Assembly (NCBI GenBank): GCA_022497155.1
Contig: MU385719.1
Coordinates: forward strand, 1-64,000
DNA: 64,000 bases
Source: Whalleya microplaca
Taxonomy: Eukaryota > Ascomycota > Sordariomycetes > Xylariales > Xylariaceae
Reading direction: 5' to 3'
The number at the start of each line of letters is the position of its first letter. Positions within the stretch are counted from its first letter, which is position 1. Of this stretch, positions 23,501-35,919 are shown piece by piece. The notes under the pieces are model-generated. The model did no database searches and had not been told where the DNA came from. It saw nothing but the letters and a program-made list of their open reading frames with translations. The position numbers were made by a program, and so were the translations under genes.

Positions 23501-26500
23501 CTTTTCTGGCCAAGGTTCTCAGGTAAGCTCCTTCGGCACTCTCAAACTACCGTGAATAAAACGAAATGCTCACTCTTGTGTCATCACCAGTACCTTGGCA
23601 TGGGGCGAGAGCTCATGCATCTTTACTCGGTGTTCGCTGAAACGGTGAACAACTGTGAGAGGTGGCTTGTGGAGAATAATTATCCCAGCTGCCTTCAGGT
23701 CATCCAGGGTGATATCAACGATGCTGCAGACACCAAGACAGACGCCAAGATGTGGGAGGCTTTTCAGTCGGCTATGTTTGTTCTCGAGGTTGGGTTAGTA
23801 CGGTTGCTAATGTCCTGGGGAATTACCCCTTCTGCAGTGGTTGGTCACAGGTATGTTCCTAGTCTCTCTTCCAAGGAACGCATACCTTGGGATTAACAAT
23901 GTTACAGCCTAGGAGAATATGCTGCTCTCGTAACTGCCGGTGTCATCAGTATGTCCGATGGACTAAAGCTTGTTGCCCACCGGGCCCGCCTTACGATGCA
24001 GCAGTGCAAGTTGGGCGAGACGTCGATGCTCGCTGTGAATTGCGGTGCGTCCGCAATGCAAGAACTCATCGACACCAATGATGACTTCGCCGGGCTGGTC
24101 ATTGCTTGCAGCAATAGCTATACGGACTGCGTTGTAGGTGGCCTCGCACCACAGCTATCGGTCCTGAAGGGTCATCTCGCCGAGGCGAAAAAAGCAAAAA
24201 GCAAGCTACTCGATGTGCCTCTTGCATTCCACACACAAGCTATGGACCCCATCCTTACCGAATTCAACGAGTTCGCTGCCCGCGAGGTTCAAGTCTCGGT
24301 ACCGAAAATCCCTGTCATATCGAACGTCTTGGGACGAACTGTGCTGGCGGGAGAGCAGGCATTTTCGCCGGAATATTTCGCCAAGCAATGTCGCAATACG
24401 GTCGCCTTCAGCGACGGCATCAGAGATTTCTTGACAAATTCTGATGTTGGCGGCACGACGGTGAGGTGGATCGAAGTTGGTCCTCACCCAGTCATTCAGC
24501 CCATGCTTCGCGGAATGCTCAAAGACGCAGCCACCCCTCAAACCCTACTTCCAGTAGTTATGAAGGGTGTCTCTCCCTCCGACACTGTTGCGCGCATTTT
24601 GTGCCACTTCTACGAGACTTCCTCTGGAATGAATTGGAGAAAAGTATTATCCCAGGGTGTCAATGCGTCCCCGAAGCTCATCGACCTGCCAGGCATGCCT
24701 TTCTTCCAGGCGGAGTTCCACGTCCCTTACCGCGAGTTGGCAGCAGCAAAGAAAGAGCAACCTGACTCTAGTATGCCCATTGATATCGTTGCAAACAGCT
24801 TCGCTGTTCGACGCATCCAAAGGCTCTCACATGGTACGACTAACACCTGCGCCATCTACGACACGCCTGCGATATCGCTGAAGAAGTTCATTGAGGGCCA
24901 CATCGTCTGCGGGCACGCTCTATGTCCGGCTTCGGTGTACCACGAGATGGCCCTTGCGGCACTGAGAGACGCCGAGCCCGAAGCTAGCTCTTCGGCCGTG
25001 TGGGCTCTCGCCAAGGTCAGTTACTCTGCACCATTCGTCTACGACGACGCCTTGGAACAGGTGATGAGGGCGGAAATCAGGCCGCGAACGACAGCTCCTC
25101 ACGGATACGACTTTACGGTTTCATCGTACGTTAGCGGTTCTAGCCCTGGGACGCATACCACGACACACTGCCACGGCATTATCAAGCACAAGTCAGAGAG
25201 CTCAGTTAGAGCCAAATACGCTAGGCTCCAGGCCTCGGTCAACGGCAAGGTTGAGAGCCTCAGGTTGGCTGCAAAGGGGCAGCTCGACGGGACTTCACCA
25301 CATTCGGTGTTGCACCAGCAAGTATTTTCGAGGAGTGCAATATACGACAAGATATTTACTCGGGTCGTTACGTACTCAGAACTGTACCAGAAAGTCCAGT
25401 CAATACGCATTGACGATCAGGCGGGAGAGGCTGTCGCCTCATGTACTTTCCTACAGCCCCACGTGGGAGGTTCTGGCACCATCCCAGCCGCCAATGCAGT
25501 CTTCATGGACGTGCTTCTGCACGTAGCTGGCTTTGTTGCTAACCTGAAGCTTGAAAGCGATGTCATGGGAATTTGCAAGGAAGTTGGTGCTGCCACGGTC
25601 TTTCGCACTCCCGCCGGCACGGAGGCATCCCACAGACCCTTTAATGTCTACTGTAGTACGTTTGATATCCAGGAAGGCCACGGCGGTACCTTAACTATAG
25701 CCGATGCGTACGCGCTAGATTCGGAAGGCGTGTTAGCTGTATACAAGGGAATGGTTTTTCAACATGTCAAGATGACGAGCATCGACCGAGCACTTGGTAT
25801 GGCAAACCGCTCCAGCCGGAAGCACGTTACGCAGGCTCCGTCTAGTACCAGCCGCGGAGCGAATCACGAAGCACTCACGAGCAAAGCAGTGCCCTCATTG
25901 GCTGCCGCTGCTGCCAACGCGACGAAACCGAGCAGCTCTACAAGCTCCTCTCAAGTTCGTGTTGGGGACTTGATCGCCAAGACGTGTGGCCTCATCCCAG
26001 ATGAGCTGGGACCAGAGACACGGCTCGACGCTCTAGGTGTCGACTCTCTCATGATGATTGAGCTCGAGGCAGAGATCTTGTCTGCCTTTGGTACACACCT
26101 CTCTGGGGATGCCATGGATGCCTGCACCACGGTGCGCGACATTGAACGCCTCTGCAATGTTCCGAGTCCCCGTATCGAACATCCAGCCGAAGATGCCGAC
26201 ACGCCAACAACAGTATCATCTTTCGTGAGCGGTACTACAAGCCCAGCGATACCTGCATCTATCTCGACGGTCGACAGCACAATTGATATTACGGAGATCA
26301 TTGCAGAAATCTGCGGCGCTGAGCCTGGGACTGTCTCTCTGGACTCCGAGCTTACCTCCTTGGGAATGGATTCCCTCATGTCTCTGGAGTTTGAGGACCG
26401 TCTGAGTGATATCTATGGGAGCGAGGCGGTGTCATCTTTGCAGCTGCAGGAATGCTCTACCGTCATGGATGTTGAAAGTCTGGTACGTGACCGACTTCGG

Positions 26501-27624
26501 CAGGCTGACAGCAAATTACGCGCTGCCAATGAAAATAGTTATTAACGATAAGCCGCAACCAGATCGAGCAGCAATGTAAGCGTCGGATATCCCAAGCCAC
26601 ACAAGCTACGGATATTGCAAACCTTGTAGAGGCTCGTGTAACACCGCTTCATCAAGCACAACAGCCCCCACGTGCAAGTTCCTTGCTTCATCCTTCTGAG
26701 ACAGCCATGTTTCCCGTCATCTCAAAGCTCCTCCAGCTTGACCGGCAACCGGAATTAATACAGGCTGGTCAGCATAAGCAGCAGCAGCAGCAGCACCGAC
26801 GGGACAATGCCTCACCTCTATTTCTGGTCCACGATGGCAGCGGCATATGCACTCACTACCGTCGTCTCCAATCCCTACACCGCCAAGTATTTGCCATACA
26901 CGATCCCAAGTTTCTATCATCATCCGAAGATGACGCCCTTTGGTCGAGCCTTCCAGCAATGGCGGCTCATTACGCAAGCATAGTCTCGTCTGCAACCGAA
27001 GCAAATGGAGATTGCATACTTGGAGGATGGTCCTTCGGCGGTGTTGTCGCATTCGAAGCCGCGCGTATCCTCATGTCCCAGGGGGAACTCCGCGTCAAGG
27101 GCGTGGTCCTCATCGACTCACCTCCTCCGGTAGGCCATATTCCGCTCTCAGACTCCATAATCCACGCTGTGACAACCAGCATCCAAGGAACAGTCAGCAG
27201 CGCTAGCAGCTCAAGAAGGTTCAGCAACGATACCAACAACACGCAGAGACTCCTAACGCCAGCCGCGGTAATCCGTAAGCTAGTGCGACAGAGCTTCCAG
27301 AAATGCGCCAATCTTCTCGGCGCCTATGGTGCAGCTCCCGAAACTAGGAATCCCGAGCGGCCAATCCCTCGAGTAATCCTGCTACGATCAGCCGCTGGAT
27401 GGACTCCACCCCTAGGCTACGATGGTCCGCCGATCGGAGAGAGTGAGAATCCTTGGCTGCAAGACAGGGCTGACCGTTCCTTGGGGACGGCAGGTTGGGA
27501 GATGCTAACGGGGACTTCGCTTCCGTGCATCGATATTCCGGGAAATCACTTTCAAGTTTTCGACGCGGTCAATGTCGAGGCGGTCTCGAAGACGCTGTGG
27601 CGCGCTTGTCTCGATTTAGACTAG
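20520..27624 (+). CDS. OpS1-like: Non-reducing polyketide synthase SAT-KS-AT-PT-ACP-ACP-TE
   Basis: Iterative type I PKS of 2217 residues. Exons: 20520-21098, 21162-21812, 21877-22216, 22282-22777, 22832-23522, 23591-23850, 23908-26482 and 26563-27624; phases agree. Domains: SAT (1-370; motif G-F-S-A-G, with Ser117 where a Cys is usual), KS (from 377; catalytic Cys551 in D-T-A-C-S-S-S, His686 in H-G-T-G, His724 in N-I-G-H), AT (Ser1006 in G-H-S-L-G-E-Y), product template (His near 1336 in E-G-H-I-V, Asp near 1539 in F-M-D-V-L-L-H), two ACPs (serines near 1718 and 1826 in D-S-L-M) and a thioesterase (Ser near 2021 in G-G-W-S-F-G-G). Two ACPs plus TE, with V-V-L-I-D-S-P-P-P in the TE, fit orsellinic-acid-type synthases such as OrsA and OpS1. 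The neighbours (FAD monooxygenase, cupin protein, laccase, GST, MFS, Zn2Cys6) support an OpS1 role. The ACP-TE intron is my inference: the PKS frame stops at 26545 and the TE lies in another frame, joined by an 80-nt GTACGT...CAG intron. Confidence 0.93.
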
Positions 27625-29996
27625 ATACTAGAGACAAATGCCCCCCATAATGTTGACATAATATAGTGAATAGAAACTTTCTCCTCCTACTATACACCTA
27701 ACAGCGCGTTCATCACTTCAATTCAGTTAATTTAAAGCTCCGTTCGGATTCACATATTAGATTAATAAGTAATCCACTACATAGCCTTCGAACTTGCCCC
27801 TGTACTTCTTGAAACCCCTGACTCTCCGGATTTCCTCCCTATAAATCTGGAATATCCTCGTCGGGAAATAACCCAACCCAGAAAGAATTATCAGAGGATA
27901 CTCAACGATATAATGGTGTCCAAAGCATAATGATGATCAAGTATAAACCATAAGGTGACTAATAATAGTACCAGAAAACGCCAGAAAATTGTCGCGATAT
28001 ATGGCTTATAGAATGGGAAATATCCTCAAAATAAATTGAAAGGTATCAATTCTTGAAATAAATTTACACCATTAAAGTTGAACTGTTAGAAGCACTGTGT
28101 ACCCCCGAAAGGAAAGAAATGCCCACGCAGCCACAATATCACCTGCCCCTAACGCAGTGACAGTTTGAGGTGACACTACATGCTGACCTGACCTAAGCTG
28201 ACAGACAAGGTTGTCCTATCTGCGGATAGCCACCATCTGGTGTAGCTGGTCATTGCTTTTCCTTTTCTATTCCGTGGATATGCTTGTACCGTGATTATCG
28301 ACACTCAATGGACCCGAAGTCCGAGTAGGAGCTGATAAGAGGTCGGCCCACAGTATAGCACATGACTTCTTTAGTATGTATGCACTGCAGATGAAACGGA
28401 AAAATTAGAAAAAAAGAAACACTTTCACTGCTTGGTTACTGAAATACGTTGAAGGAAGGATGTCGGCTCACTTCGCTCTCCGGCTCAGGGTACTTAGCGG
28501 CGACCTTGTAGCAAAAGTCCTCTTTGATTCTCACATAGGTGTATCTTCAAATGTTATATATTCTCTAGTATAGATATTAGTCAGAGTTGTAAACGTGTTG
28601 CTAGCGACTACTCAGCCCACAAAAAAGATATTAAATATTAAACGTGACACTTGAATGTCTTATACTAGGTTATATATTTCATAACCAGCTACACCTGCAT
28701 TAGATTATGCTTATAGTTGACATTACCTTACTTCGACGCCAAGTCATCTATTTTATCACGGAGTTTGTCTACTCGTTTAGTCTCGAATAGGTAGGGCTCC
28801 TTTGCATCACATATCACGATGCCGTGGTTTAGGAGGAATGAGTCATCCCGGCATTGGCTAGCATCGCCGACCTAGCGTGCCGGCTACAGAAACGCCATCA
28901 GCACACCACCTAGGTTGAGGTCACTAGTTTGCTATCTGCCGAAACGTCGCCGGCCAATCAGTCCTTGTATTCCTCCTGAGCTATCTTCTACTGGCAAACC
29001 AGCTACATTAATAATGGCGGGGTTAAACCTTAAACCTCGGGGTTACCAACCCTCGCTGTTAGGTCTTAATACGTGGGTTAGTTTCGTCTGTTGTTTAACT
29101 CGGTGACAGTACTATTAAGTGAAGGGGGTGCGACGATAGAGTAGATAGGTAGAAACATGTAACGTGTTAATGGGGTAGTTCATGTGATTATGTAGTTTTC
29201 ATGACCATGACACCCTCGAATTCCAAATCATCAAACCCATGTTTAACTGAGAGATAATATAAGGATTGTCAACTGTTAGAAGGATTCCGGCTAGTTGATG
29301 TCTGGTCTTACATGTCCTTGCCCCTTAATTCTCATGTATTATTAACGCAATTATTATAGCCTTTTCTTTTTGTCACAGCAGGGGGATATAGAGACTTGTT
29401 AAAGGTCCTTTACAAGAACCTTATATAAGGTATAACACTCTAAGGCCTCGCATATAAACGACTTCAATAAAATTATGAAAAGAAAGTTAGGTTTCCAATT
29501 AGAAAAGAGTGAGTTATTAATTGGTTTTCAACCCCGCATTTTGTTCTTTTTAATATACAATTTGCTTTATCGGTATCTTATCACAAGTGACCTGTTTTGA
29601 TAGGCTGGCAAGCTGAGAAATTTTTAAAGCTCTTTATGCTATTAGCTGACTTTATGCTGTTAGCTGACCTTCTCCTCTTTAGCTTATCATTTTGTTGTAA
29701 TATTCATCTATTACTCAGCATACCTCGTCCTTATATTTATGCCATCACACAAAGTGCTACATAAAGATTGTCAATGTAGCGATAAATGCACGTGATATCT
29801 CCATACTTATTGTATGGTTGTCACAGTCCTTAAGTATAAGCAGGCAGACAGGATTATGGTTATGATCAACGCCTAAGTTATTTGTCGCACATCTCTCCCC
29901 GCAGTAAGCCATATAGTCTCCCTTCTCACTTTGATGAGAAAGAGACCAGGAGGGAGAGAGAAAGAAAAAAAGAGAGAGGGCTTAGGGTAGCGAATC
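27625..29996. other. 2.4-kb gene-free spacer, PKS to regulator
   Basis: No supported gene. Parts are AT-rich but not to the degree of the two islands at the window ends. An open frame at 28915-29106 has no motif. A purine-rich tract (A/G only, about 29936-29979) lies just before the regulator's start and is probably in its 5' leader. Confidence 0.45.
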
Positions 29997-32258
29997 ATGT
30001 TCCACACCTTCAATTTCTCCATGACGGATGCTGCTTCGTCCCGGAGACCCCAGGGCCGCCCAGCGGGATCGACACAGGCACAGCGAGAGCACAGCACAAG
30101 GAGATCCACAATACATTCCCAGACCTTTAGGGCCTGCAAGCGATGTCGTCTTTATCACATCAAGTGCGGGCAGAAACCCTGCGAATCCTGCCGGGTTAAC
30201 AACGCCAGGTGCGTCTGGCGGCAAGCGCCAAGCACGCTTGCGTCCGATAATCCGGGATCGCCAAGGGCGCCAAGGCCGTCCGTCTCCCTCGATACTGAGG
30301 TGGCCTCGGTTGCGTCTTCCTCCACCCACGTTGCGACGAGCTACAGTCGCGGAGTCGAAAACACTGGGGTAAATATCCCGTCCTTTACCACGACTCGAGG
30401 CAATAGTACCAACACTTCTGCTGCCTCTACGCCAATCTCCTCTGGCTGGGGCGAGTTGACTACTTCGACGCCTTTGCTTGCCTCTTCACCCACCTCAAGG
30501 GCATATAGAGTCCGGCAGCTCTTCCAAGACCTGGCGCCGGTATTGGCCTCTGATGACAGCCATCCAAATCCGTTTCCAATTCTACCCCGGGCCGCATCAA
30601 ATCATAGAAATGTTAGCGACGGTCTAGTTCAAGGCGCTGAGCCGCTCAATCGGGACAAGCAGGCTTACTTTGTCCGCCTGTTCTGGACCTCGTGGGGGCC
30701 CTTGTTCCCGGTCATGACCGAGGCGGAATTTGAATCTCTCTTCACTGCGAACTGGCCTAGCTGGGTTGAGCAACGGACAATTGAGGGTGCCATGATTGAT
30801 GGCATGACAGCGCTAGGAATCCAATGCGGACAGGCTGCTGGTGTTGGTGGTCGCATTCTCGGTCTTGAGTCTGAGGCTGACCGCCGAAGCAGCTGGGGAT
30901 ATTTTCAACGTTGTCGGGATTACCTCCGTGCCGAGGGATCTCGTGTAACGGTCAGTTCTATTCGATGCTACATCCTGTTGGTCTTGTACGAGCTTCAGGC
31001 CAATAGGGTCGAAAGCGCCTATTATATGGCAGGGCTGGGGGTCCGCCGTGCGCACATGTGCAAGTTACATCTAACTCCACCAACGCACGTCAACGCAAAG
31101 GAGGCTACGGGTCGTATTCGTACCTGGTGGTTGCTGTACTGGCTCGATATCCACTGCTCCATGCAGCTTGACCGTCCAGCTGGAGTCCATCGATCATCCA
31201 TCACCTGTCATCCCCCTCCGGACCGATATGGCAACACACCTTCTGGCGAAACGGCATCTGGATTGGCACTGCAGTCGGAAACCTGTCCGACCACCTACTC
31301 CTGCTTTCTTTCCAAACTCACCATCTCCATTGCTGAGGCGCTCGAAGCCATGCCAACGATACAGTCGCTCAACGAAGAAGACAACGCGTCCACGCTCGAG
31401 GAGCCAGCAGAGCGGCTCTTCTACACCATGAGACACCTTGCTGCCTTTCTCACTAGTCTGCCCAAAGAGCTTTTGAATCCTCATGAGACGACTTACTCAG
31501 GCTATAACAGCCCTCCTTTAGAGAATCCAGAAGGATCTACATTATCTCCTTTATTCGAGGACCGCCCACCGGGAGTCCCACCAGTGGCGCTGATGTTAGG
31601 CGTTCCCGACTGGCTCCAGCGGCAGCGCATTATGCTAGAGCTTTACTACTACAATGCCTGCGTCCTCTTACAGCGTCCATTCGTGATGTGGCAACAAGGC
31701 TCCGGGCCTTCCACAAGGTCGGCAAACCTTCCCCGTACGAAGTATCACGCCGACTATGCCGTCCAGCATGCCTGCTCGATCATATCAATACTCCATAGTA
31801 TCTACACTAAGTCGGACATTCTGGACGGGTTGACCATGGTCTTCCAATATCTCTGGAACGCTATCACCACCCTCGTCGTTCAGAGCTTCGTCGATCCCCA
31901 AAGCCCGCAGACTGCTCGGCTATCAGAGCCCTTGTCCAGCGCCCTGGCTATCCTAGAGTCGTTATCTCGCACCAACCTAGAAGCTCTGCACATCTATCAG
32001 GTTAGTCGCTCACTAGTACACCGATTGCGAGACACCAACGAGATCAATATGAATATTCATCCAAGTGATTCGCGCCAGAGGCTAGAGCCACCATCGTGTT
32101 TCGCGTCGCAAGTCTCCCTAGCTCCATCTTCGGAGGATGTAATGGTTGCGAATCGGGCCACGCATGCCAATGAATTTGATAGCTTTATGGGAAGTGATTA
32201 TATGATTCCAGAGTTTGATACAAATAACTTTAATGTGTTTAATACCTACGGATTCTAG
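29997..32258 (+). CDS. OpS3-like: Zn2Cys6 transcription factor
   Basis: Single-exon regulator of 753 residues. The binuclear zinc cluster lies near residues 46-74 with spacing C-x2-C-x6-C-x4-C-x2-C-x6-C (A-C-K-R-C-R-L-Y-H-I-K-C, then C-E-S-C and a last C-V-W). A Ser/Thr-rich linker follows. A fungal-specific transcription factor domain runs from about residue 210 to 480, with features such as W-G-Y-F-Q-R-C-R-D-Y-L, L-G-V-R-R-A-H and R-T-W-W-L-L-Y-W-L-D. It acts in the nucleus, binding CGG-type half sites as a class. Lying between the PKS and the MFS gene it is the obvious cluster-specific regulator, the role OpS3 has in the Beauveria oosporein cluster. An earlier in-frame ATG choice (residue 9) would only shorten the leader. 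Confidence 0.9.
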   Translation: MFHTFNFSMTDAASSRRPQGRPAGSTQAQREHSTRRSTIHSQTFRACKRCRLYHIKCGQKPCESCRVNNARCVWRQAPSTLASDNPGSPRAPRPSVSLDTEVASVASSSTHVATSYSRGVENTGVNIPSFTTTRGNSTNTSAASTPISSGWGELTTSTPLLASSPTSRAYRVRQLFQDLAPVLASDDSHPNPFPILPRAASNHRNVSDGLVQGAEPLNRDKQAYFVRLFWTSWGPLFPVMTEAEFESLFTANWPSWVEQRTIEGAMIDGMTALGIQCGQAAGVGGRILGLESEADRRSSWGYFQRCRDYLRAEGSRVTVSSIRCYILLVLYELQANRVESAYYMAGLGVRRAHMCKLHLTPPTHVNAKEATGRIRTWWLLYWLDIHCSMQLDRPAGVHRSSITCHPPPDRYGNTPSGETASGLALQSETCPTTYSCFLSKLTISIAEALEAMPTIQSLNEEDNASTLEEPAERLFYTMRHLAAFLTSLPKELLNPHETTYSGYNSPPLENPEGSTLSPLFEDRPPGVPPVALMLGVPDWLQRQRIMLELYYYNACVLLQRPFVMWQQGSGPSTRSANLPRTKYHADYAVQHACSIISILHSIYTKSDILDGLTMVFQYLWNAITTLVVQSFVDPQSPQTARLSEPLSSALAILESLSRTNLEALHIYQVSRSLVHRLRDTNEINMNIHPSDSRQRLEPPSCFASQVSLAPSSEDVMVANRATHANEFDSFMGSDYMIPEFDTNNFNVFNTYGF

Positions 32259-32472
32259 TCTAGGCGACTTTATACGGGCAATTTGTTTCTGTCAGGGGGA
32301 GGGGGTAAGGGCTTAGACATATAGACAGGGGCCACAGAGTGCATAGAACTGGTATAGGTAGTTAGTCTAGAACCCCAAATCTGCTCCTGCCGCCTTCTAC
32401 ATTACGTTCCATGGTATGAACACCCACCATCCGTGCCACGCAAGACTGGTCGACTTGAAAGGCAATGCGCTT

Positions 32473-33141
32473 TTACGGTAGCAGGAGTTCCACCAGCTGT
32501 CCATACATAATCCTGATCTTGTCGTCTTCACCCTCCGTCTGCCACAGCTGATGCATAGCGGCCTGGGCCTTGGCCTCGGCCGTACCTTGCTGCTGCTTAC
32601 CCCCTAGCTCCGGATCTTTCTCCGGCCAGACGAGCCTCAGCGCCACAGCGGGCTCCGCGACGGGGCCCATGTGCAGGCCGGCCAGAATCTGACGTAAGTG
32701 GCCGGCAGCCTTGGGGCCCCCGCGGCTCCCGTAGGTGACGATGGCGGCGGGCTTGCCGGCCCATTCGTGGTATAGCAGGTCCAGCGCGTTCTTCAAGCTA
32801 GCTGGCACGGACCAGTTGTATTGGGGTGTGACAAAAACGAAGGCATCGTGCCGGCGCACAACCGCCGACCACGCCCGCGTGCTAGCGTGCCCGTAGTGGG
32901 GCGTCGGGTCGCCGGCCGGTAGGTGGGCCGGCACCGCCGGCTCCTCGCTGAGTGGCAGGTGCTGTGCCGCGAGGTCGACTAACTCAAGCTTTAGCTTCGT
33001 CTCCGCGCCGCTTCTATTCCTTGTCGTTTCTTCGTTAGCCTGAGCCTTTGTCATCTCGTCTAGGACGTGGCGCGCCACGAAAGGGTTGATGCGCCCCGGC
33101 CGAGTGCTGCAGATGATGATGGCGATAGACTTGTGGGCCAT
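32473..33141 (-). CDS. NADPH-dependent FMN reductase-family protein
   Basis: Single-exon flavodoxin-like protein of 222 residues. The N-terminal strand and phosphate loop read I-A-I-I-I-C-S-T-R-P-G-R; the middle has F-V-F-V-T-P-Q-Y-N-W-S-V-P-A-S-L-K-N-A-L-D, the flavin-contacting motif of the NADPH-dependent FMN reductase family, and then T-Y-G-S-R-G-G. Members reduce FMN or quinones using NAD(P)H. It is convergent with the regulator gene and divergent from the MFS gene. It is not among the seven named oosporein genes I know of; a quinone reductase beside a bibenzoquinone pathway would make sense for redox balance or self-protection, but that is inference. Confidence 0.88.
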   Translation of the reverse strand: MAHKSIAIIICSTRPGRINPFVARHVLDEMTKAQANEETTRNRSGAETKLKLELVDLAAQHLPLSEEPAVPAHLPAGDPTPHYGHASTRAWSAVVRRHDAFVFVTPQYNWSVPASLKNALDLLYHEWAGKPAAIVTYGSRGGPKAAGHLRQILAGLHMGPVAEPAVALRLVWPEKDPELGGKQQQGTAEAKAQAAMHQLWQTEGEDDKIRIMYGQLVELLLP

Positions 33142-34121
33142 GTCGTGAAACGGAGGGGATCTATGGTTGGCGGCTGACTGATTGAATGACTGACTGCCTG
33201 GGTAGAGTAGACAGGGGAAGGATTATGGAGGAGGATGATTGTAGTCTGCATCTGACTTTTGTCGTCCGGACCCTCCTGCTTGATTACCCCTTACAGACGG
33301 CAATCAGGGGTGAATTTTCCGATGATTACGTGCATGTAGGTACCTATTGAGAACCTTCAATGAGGATTACAGGTCCGATATCTGCCGAGCTTGGAAAAGG
33401 TGTGAAAGAGAAGAACGTGATTGGTGAGAATGCGAGATGAATTGAAGGTGTGTGTTGTGTGCTTAGTCATTTAAAAGACTCATGGAAAACCAGAATTTAG
33501 CTAGCATAAAAACAAGCTGCATGTGTCGGTAACACCTAAAAAGAGATACACGGCACCCTCCGTAGTAACGTTCAATTCCGCGGTGCAGTTGTGCAGCAGT
33601 AAACGCCTGCTACAAAGTAATGAATGTCTCAATATTGGCAAGGCCACTTGAAGTATTCTGAAGCCAGAATCGTAAGAGAAAATACATTTCTATGTATAAG
33701 ACCGTGCTTGAATGACCTAGGGGTTTCCAACAGACGCAGAAATTCACTACCAGATCCGCTGAATACCATGATTACAGGAGGTAGACTGTATGTTGGATAG
33801 GCCTCAGTACATAGAGTGGATGGGCTCGCGAACCGGCGATTCGTCGATTTGGATTTCCCCATGGGGTATTACTTGAAGGGGTAAATACCACAAGGGGTAA
33901 AATCGTAACAGGCCCACTGTTCCGTCAATTCCCGGCTTACAGTTGGCCAGGGGTAAGTAGGGGCAGGCTTCAAGAAAACATCGCCATCTCGTTCTTGACC
34001 ACAACTGACGGCTGGGCCTGTCTAATGTTGATCAGCTATCTACGACCACGCCGCTCAAGTGAATAGTGTATCGAGCATCTCCGCGCACTACCGGTACCTA
34101 CCTGCTTCCCCACCCGAAGGC
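33142..34121. promoter_or_regulatory. Divergent promoter region (FMN reductase / MFS)
   Basis: 980 bp between divergently transcribed genes, expected to hold both promoters. No convincing open frame. I see no binding site that I can assign. Confidence 0.5.
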
Positions 34122-35919
34122 ATGATGTCCCAGGAAGCGGCACCAGCTCAAGGCCCAACGCCGGTCCCGGCGCCGAAGCCAGGTCAGCACATGCACACAA
34201 TCGGGGCGAGGCCCATCAGTCAGCCTGGAGGAGGAGGCGAAGAAAAGTCAAGTCGGACTAGGGACTACCTGACGTTCAACGTACCAGCGGTGGTTGGCGT
34301 AGAAGATGTGCGGCAGTATCCTAGACGCATTAAGCATATCGTCACTAGCATCGTGGCGCTATGTGGTCTAGCTACGCCATTGGGTAGCAACATATTCTTG
34401 CGTGAGTAGCCTCGTCACTTTCTCAATATATGGTTTTCTGGTCGGGCGACTGCAATGGCCGGGCTAATGTTTCACGCCAATTTACAGCCGTGCTGTCGCC
34501 GGCGGCAAAAGACCTGGGCACGAGTCCAACCGTCATGAACCTCTCCATCGCCTTTTACTGCCTTGCCGTGGCCTTCACACCTATGTGGTGGGCAACGGTA
34601 TCGGAGAGCCAGGGCAAGCGTCGGACCTACATCATAACTTTCTTCTTCTTCATCGTCTTCAACGTCGTCGCGGCCGTGAGCGTCTCAGCCGGCATGTTCA
34701 TTGCCATGCGCCTACTCGCGGGCGGCGCTTCAGCCCCCGTGCAGGCGCTGGGCGCCGCTACCGTGGCGGATCTGTGGGAGCTCAAGGAGCGCGGTCGTGC
34801 CATGGGCATCTTCATGCTTGGCGCCAGTAAGTAACATATCGAGTTGTTCTTACTCCATTCGTCCTGTCTCGGGAGTTTTTTTCTCTTCGTTTACCGGAGT
34901 TTATACTCTCGAGACACGACTTAGAACTCCCAACTATTCGCCCACGTATCCTGAAAGGGCTCACACTAATTCTACATGGTGCAGTGGCCGGCAACGTAGT
35001 TGGCCCCATTGTTGGCGGTGCGCTAGGCTCGCGTTGGGACTGGCGAAGCACCCAGTGGTTCATGGCTATATACGGCGGCGTGGTCTGGCTATGTGTCGTC
35101 TTCTTCCTGCCCGAAACCTCGAAACAGCGCACAGCTGGAGAAGCGCAGTCCGAAAAGTCGCACGCCAAAAAGGTAACTCTCGCTTCTGTCGGGAAATTTC
35201 TCATAGGCATTCCGAAGACAATGGTGAAGCCAATTGAACTCATCCCTTTACTTCGATTCCCGCCGATCTTGATCACCGTTCTTTATACGGCCGTCAACTT
35301 CTCCGCCTACTACTACGTCTTGATCGTCATCCAGGCCGTGTTCTCTTCACCTCCGTATTCCTACTCGGTCATCATCGTCGGTGTTCTGTATTTACCTAAC
35401 GCAGCCGGCAACATACTGGCGGCGACCCTCGGTGGACGCTGGACCGACCGCGTGATGGTGCGGAAGGCCAGGGCCGCCGGGCGCTTAGGAGAAGGCCAGA
35501 AACCCAAGCCGCAGGACGCGCTCGGACTCAACATATGGTCCGCCGCCCTCTTGTACCCGGCAGCGATCCTCGTGTCCGGCTGGACGAGTGACAAGCACGT
35601 TGTGGCCGTACCGCTGATTGCCAACTTCTTCTTCGCCCTTGGCAACATGATGTTACAGAACGTCACTACCGTCACGCTCACTGAATTTGTCCCGGGCCGT
35701 GCGGCGGTGGGAGTCGCACTAGCAAACCTCGTCCGCAATGTGCTCGGCGCTGTTGTCGTCATCGTTGCACAACCTATAATCGATGCGATTGGCGTTGGCT
35801 GGTTGTCTACCATCATATCGATCATCTGCTTCATCAGCGCGAGCAGCATATGGCTTCTGCAGAGGAATGCGGACAGATGGGCTAAAGAGATGGCAGAGAA
35901 GCTTCCCCAGGTGTCCTAG
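34122..35919 (+). CDS. OpS2-like: MFS transporter, DHA1 drug:H+ antiporter type
   Basis: Plasma-membrane exporter of 517 residues from exons 34122-34401, 34488-34826 and 34985-35919. The open frame runs upstream of 34122 but only from a non-ATG codon; two ATGs lie at 34122 and 34125. A cytosolic N-terminus of about 75 residues precedes 12 likely membrane spans. After the first junction the family motif F-L-P-V-L-S-P-A-A-K-D-L appears; the loop between spans 2 and 3 reads S-E-S-Q-G-K-R-R-T, and the start of span 5 reads G-N-V-V-G-P-I-V-G-G-A-L-G (antiporter motif C). A long central loop carries T-S-K-Q-R-T. The substrate is probably the cluster product, as proposed for OpS2 in the oosporein cluster. 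Confidence 0.9.

Noticed and set aside
26543..26683. Separate stand-alone thioesterase gene after the PKS
   Set aside because: The TE frame lacks a good start and is joined in phase to the PKS by a plausible 80-nt intron; ACP-ACP-TE is the usual architecture.
34059..34121. Earlier MFS start
   Set aside because: The upstream frame begins only at a non-ATG codon; ATGs at 34122 and 34125 are suitable.
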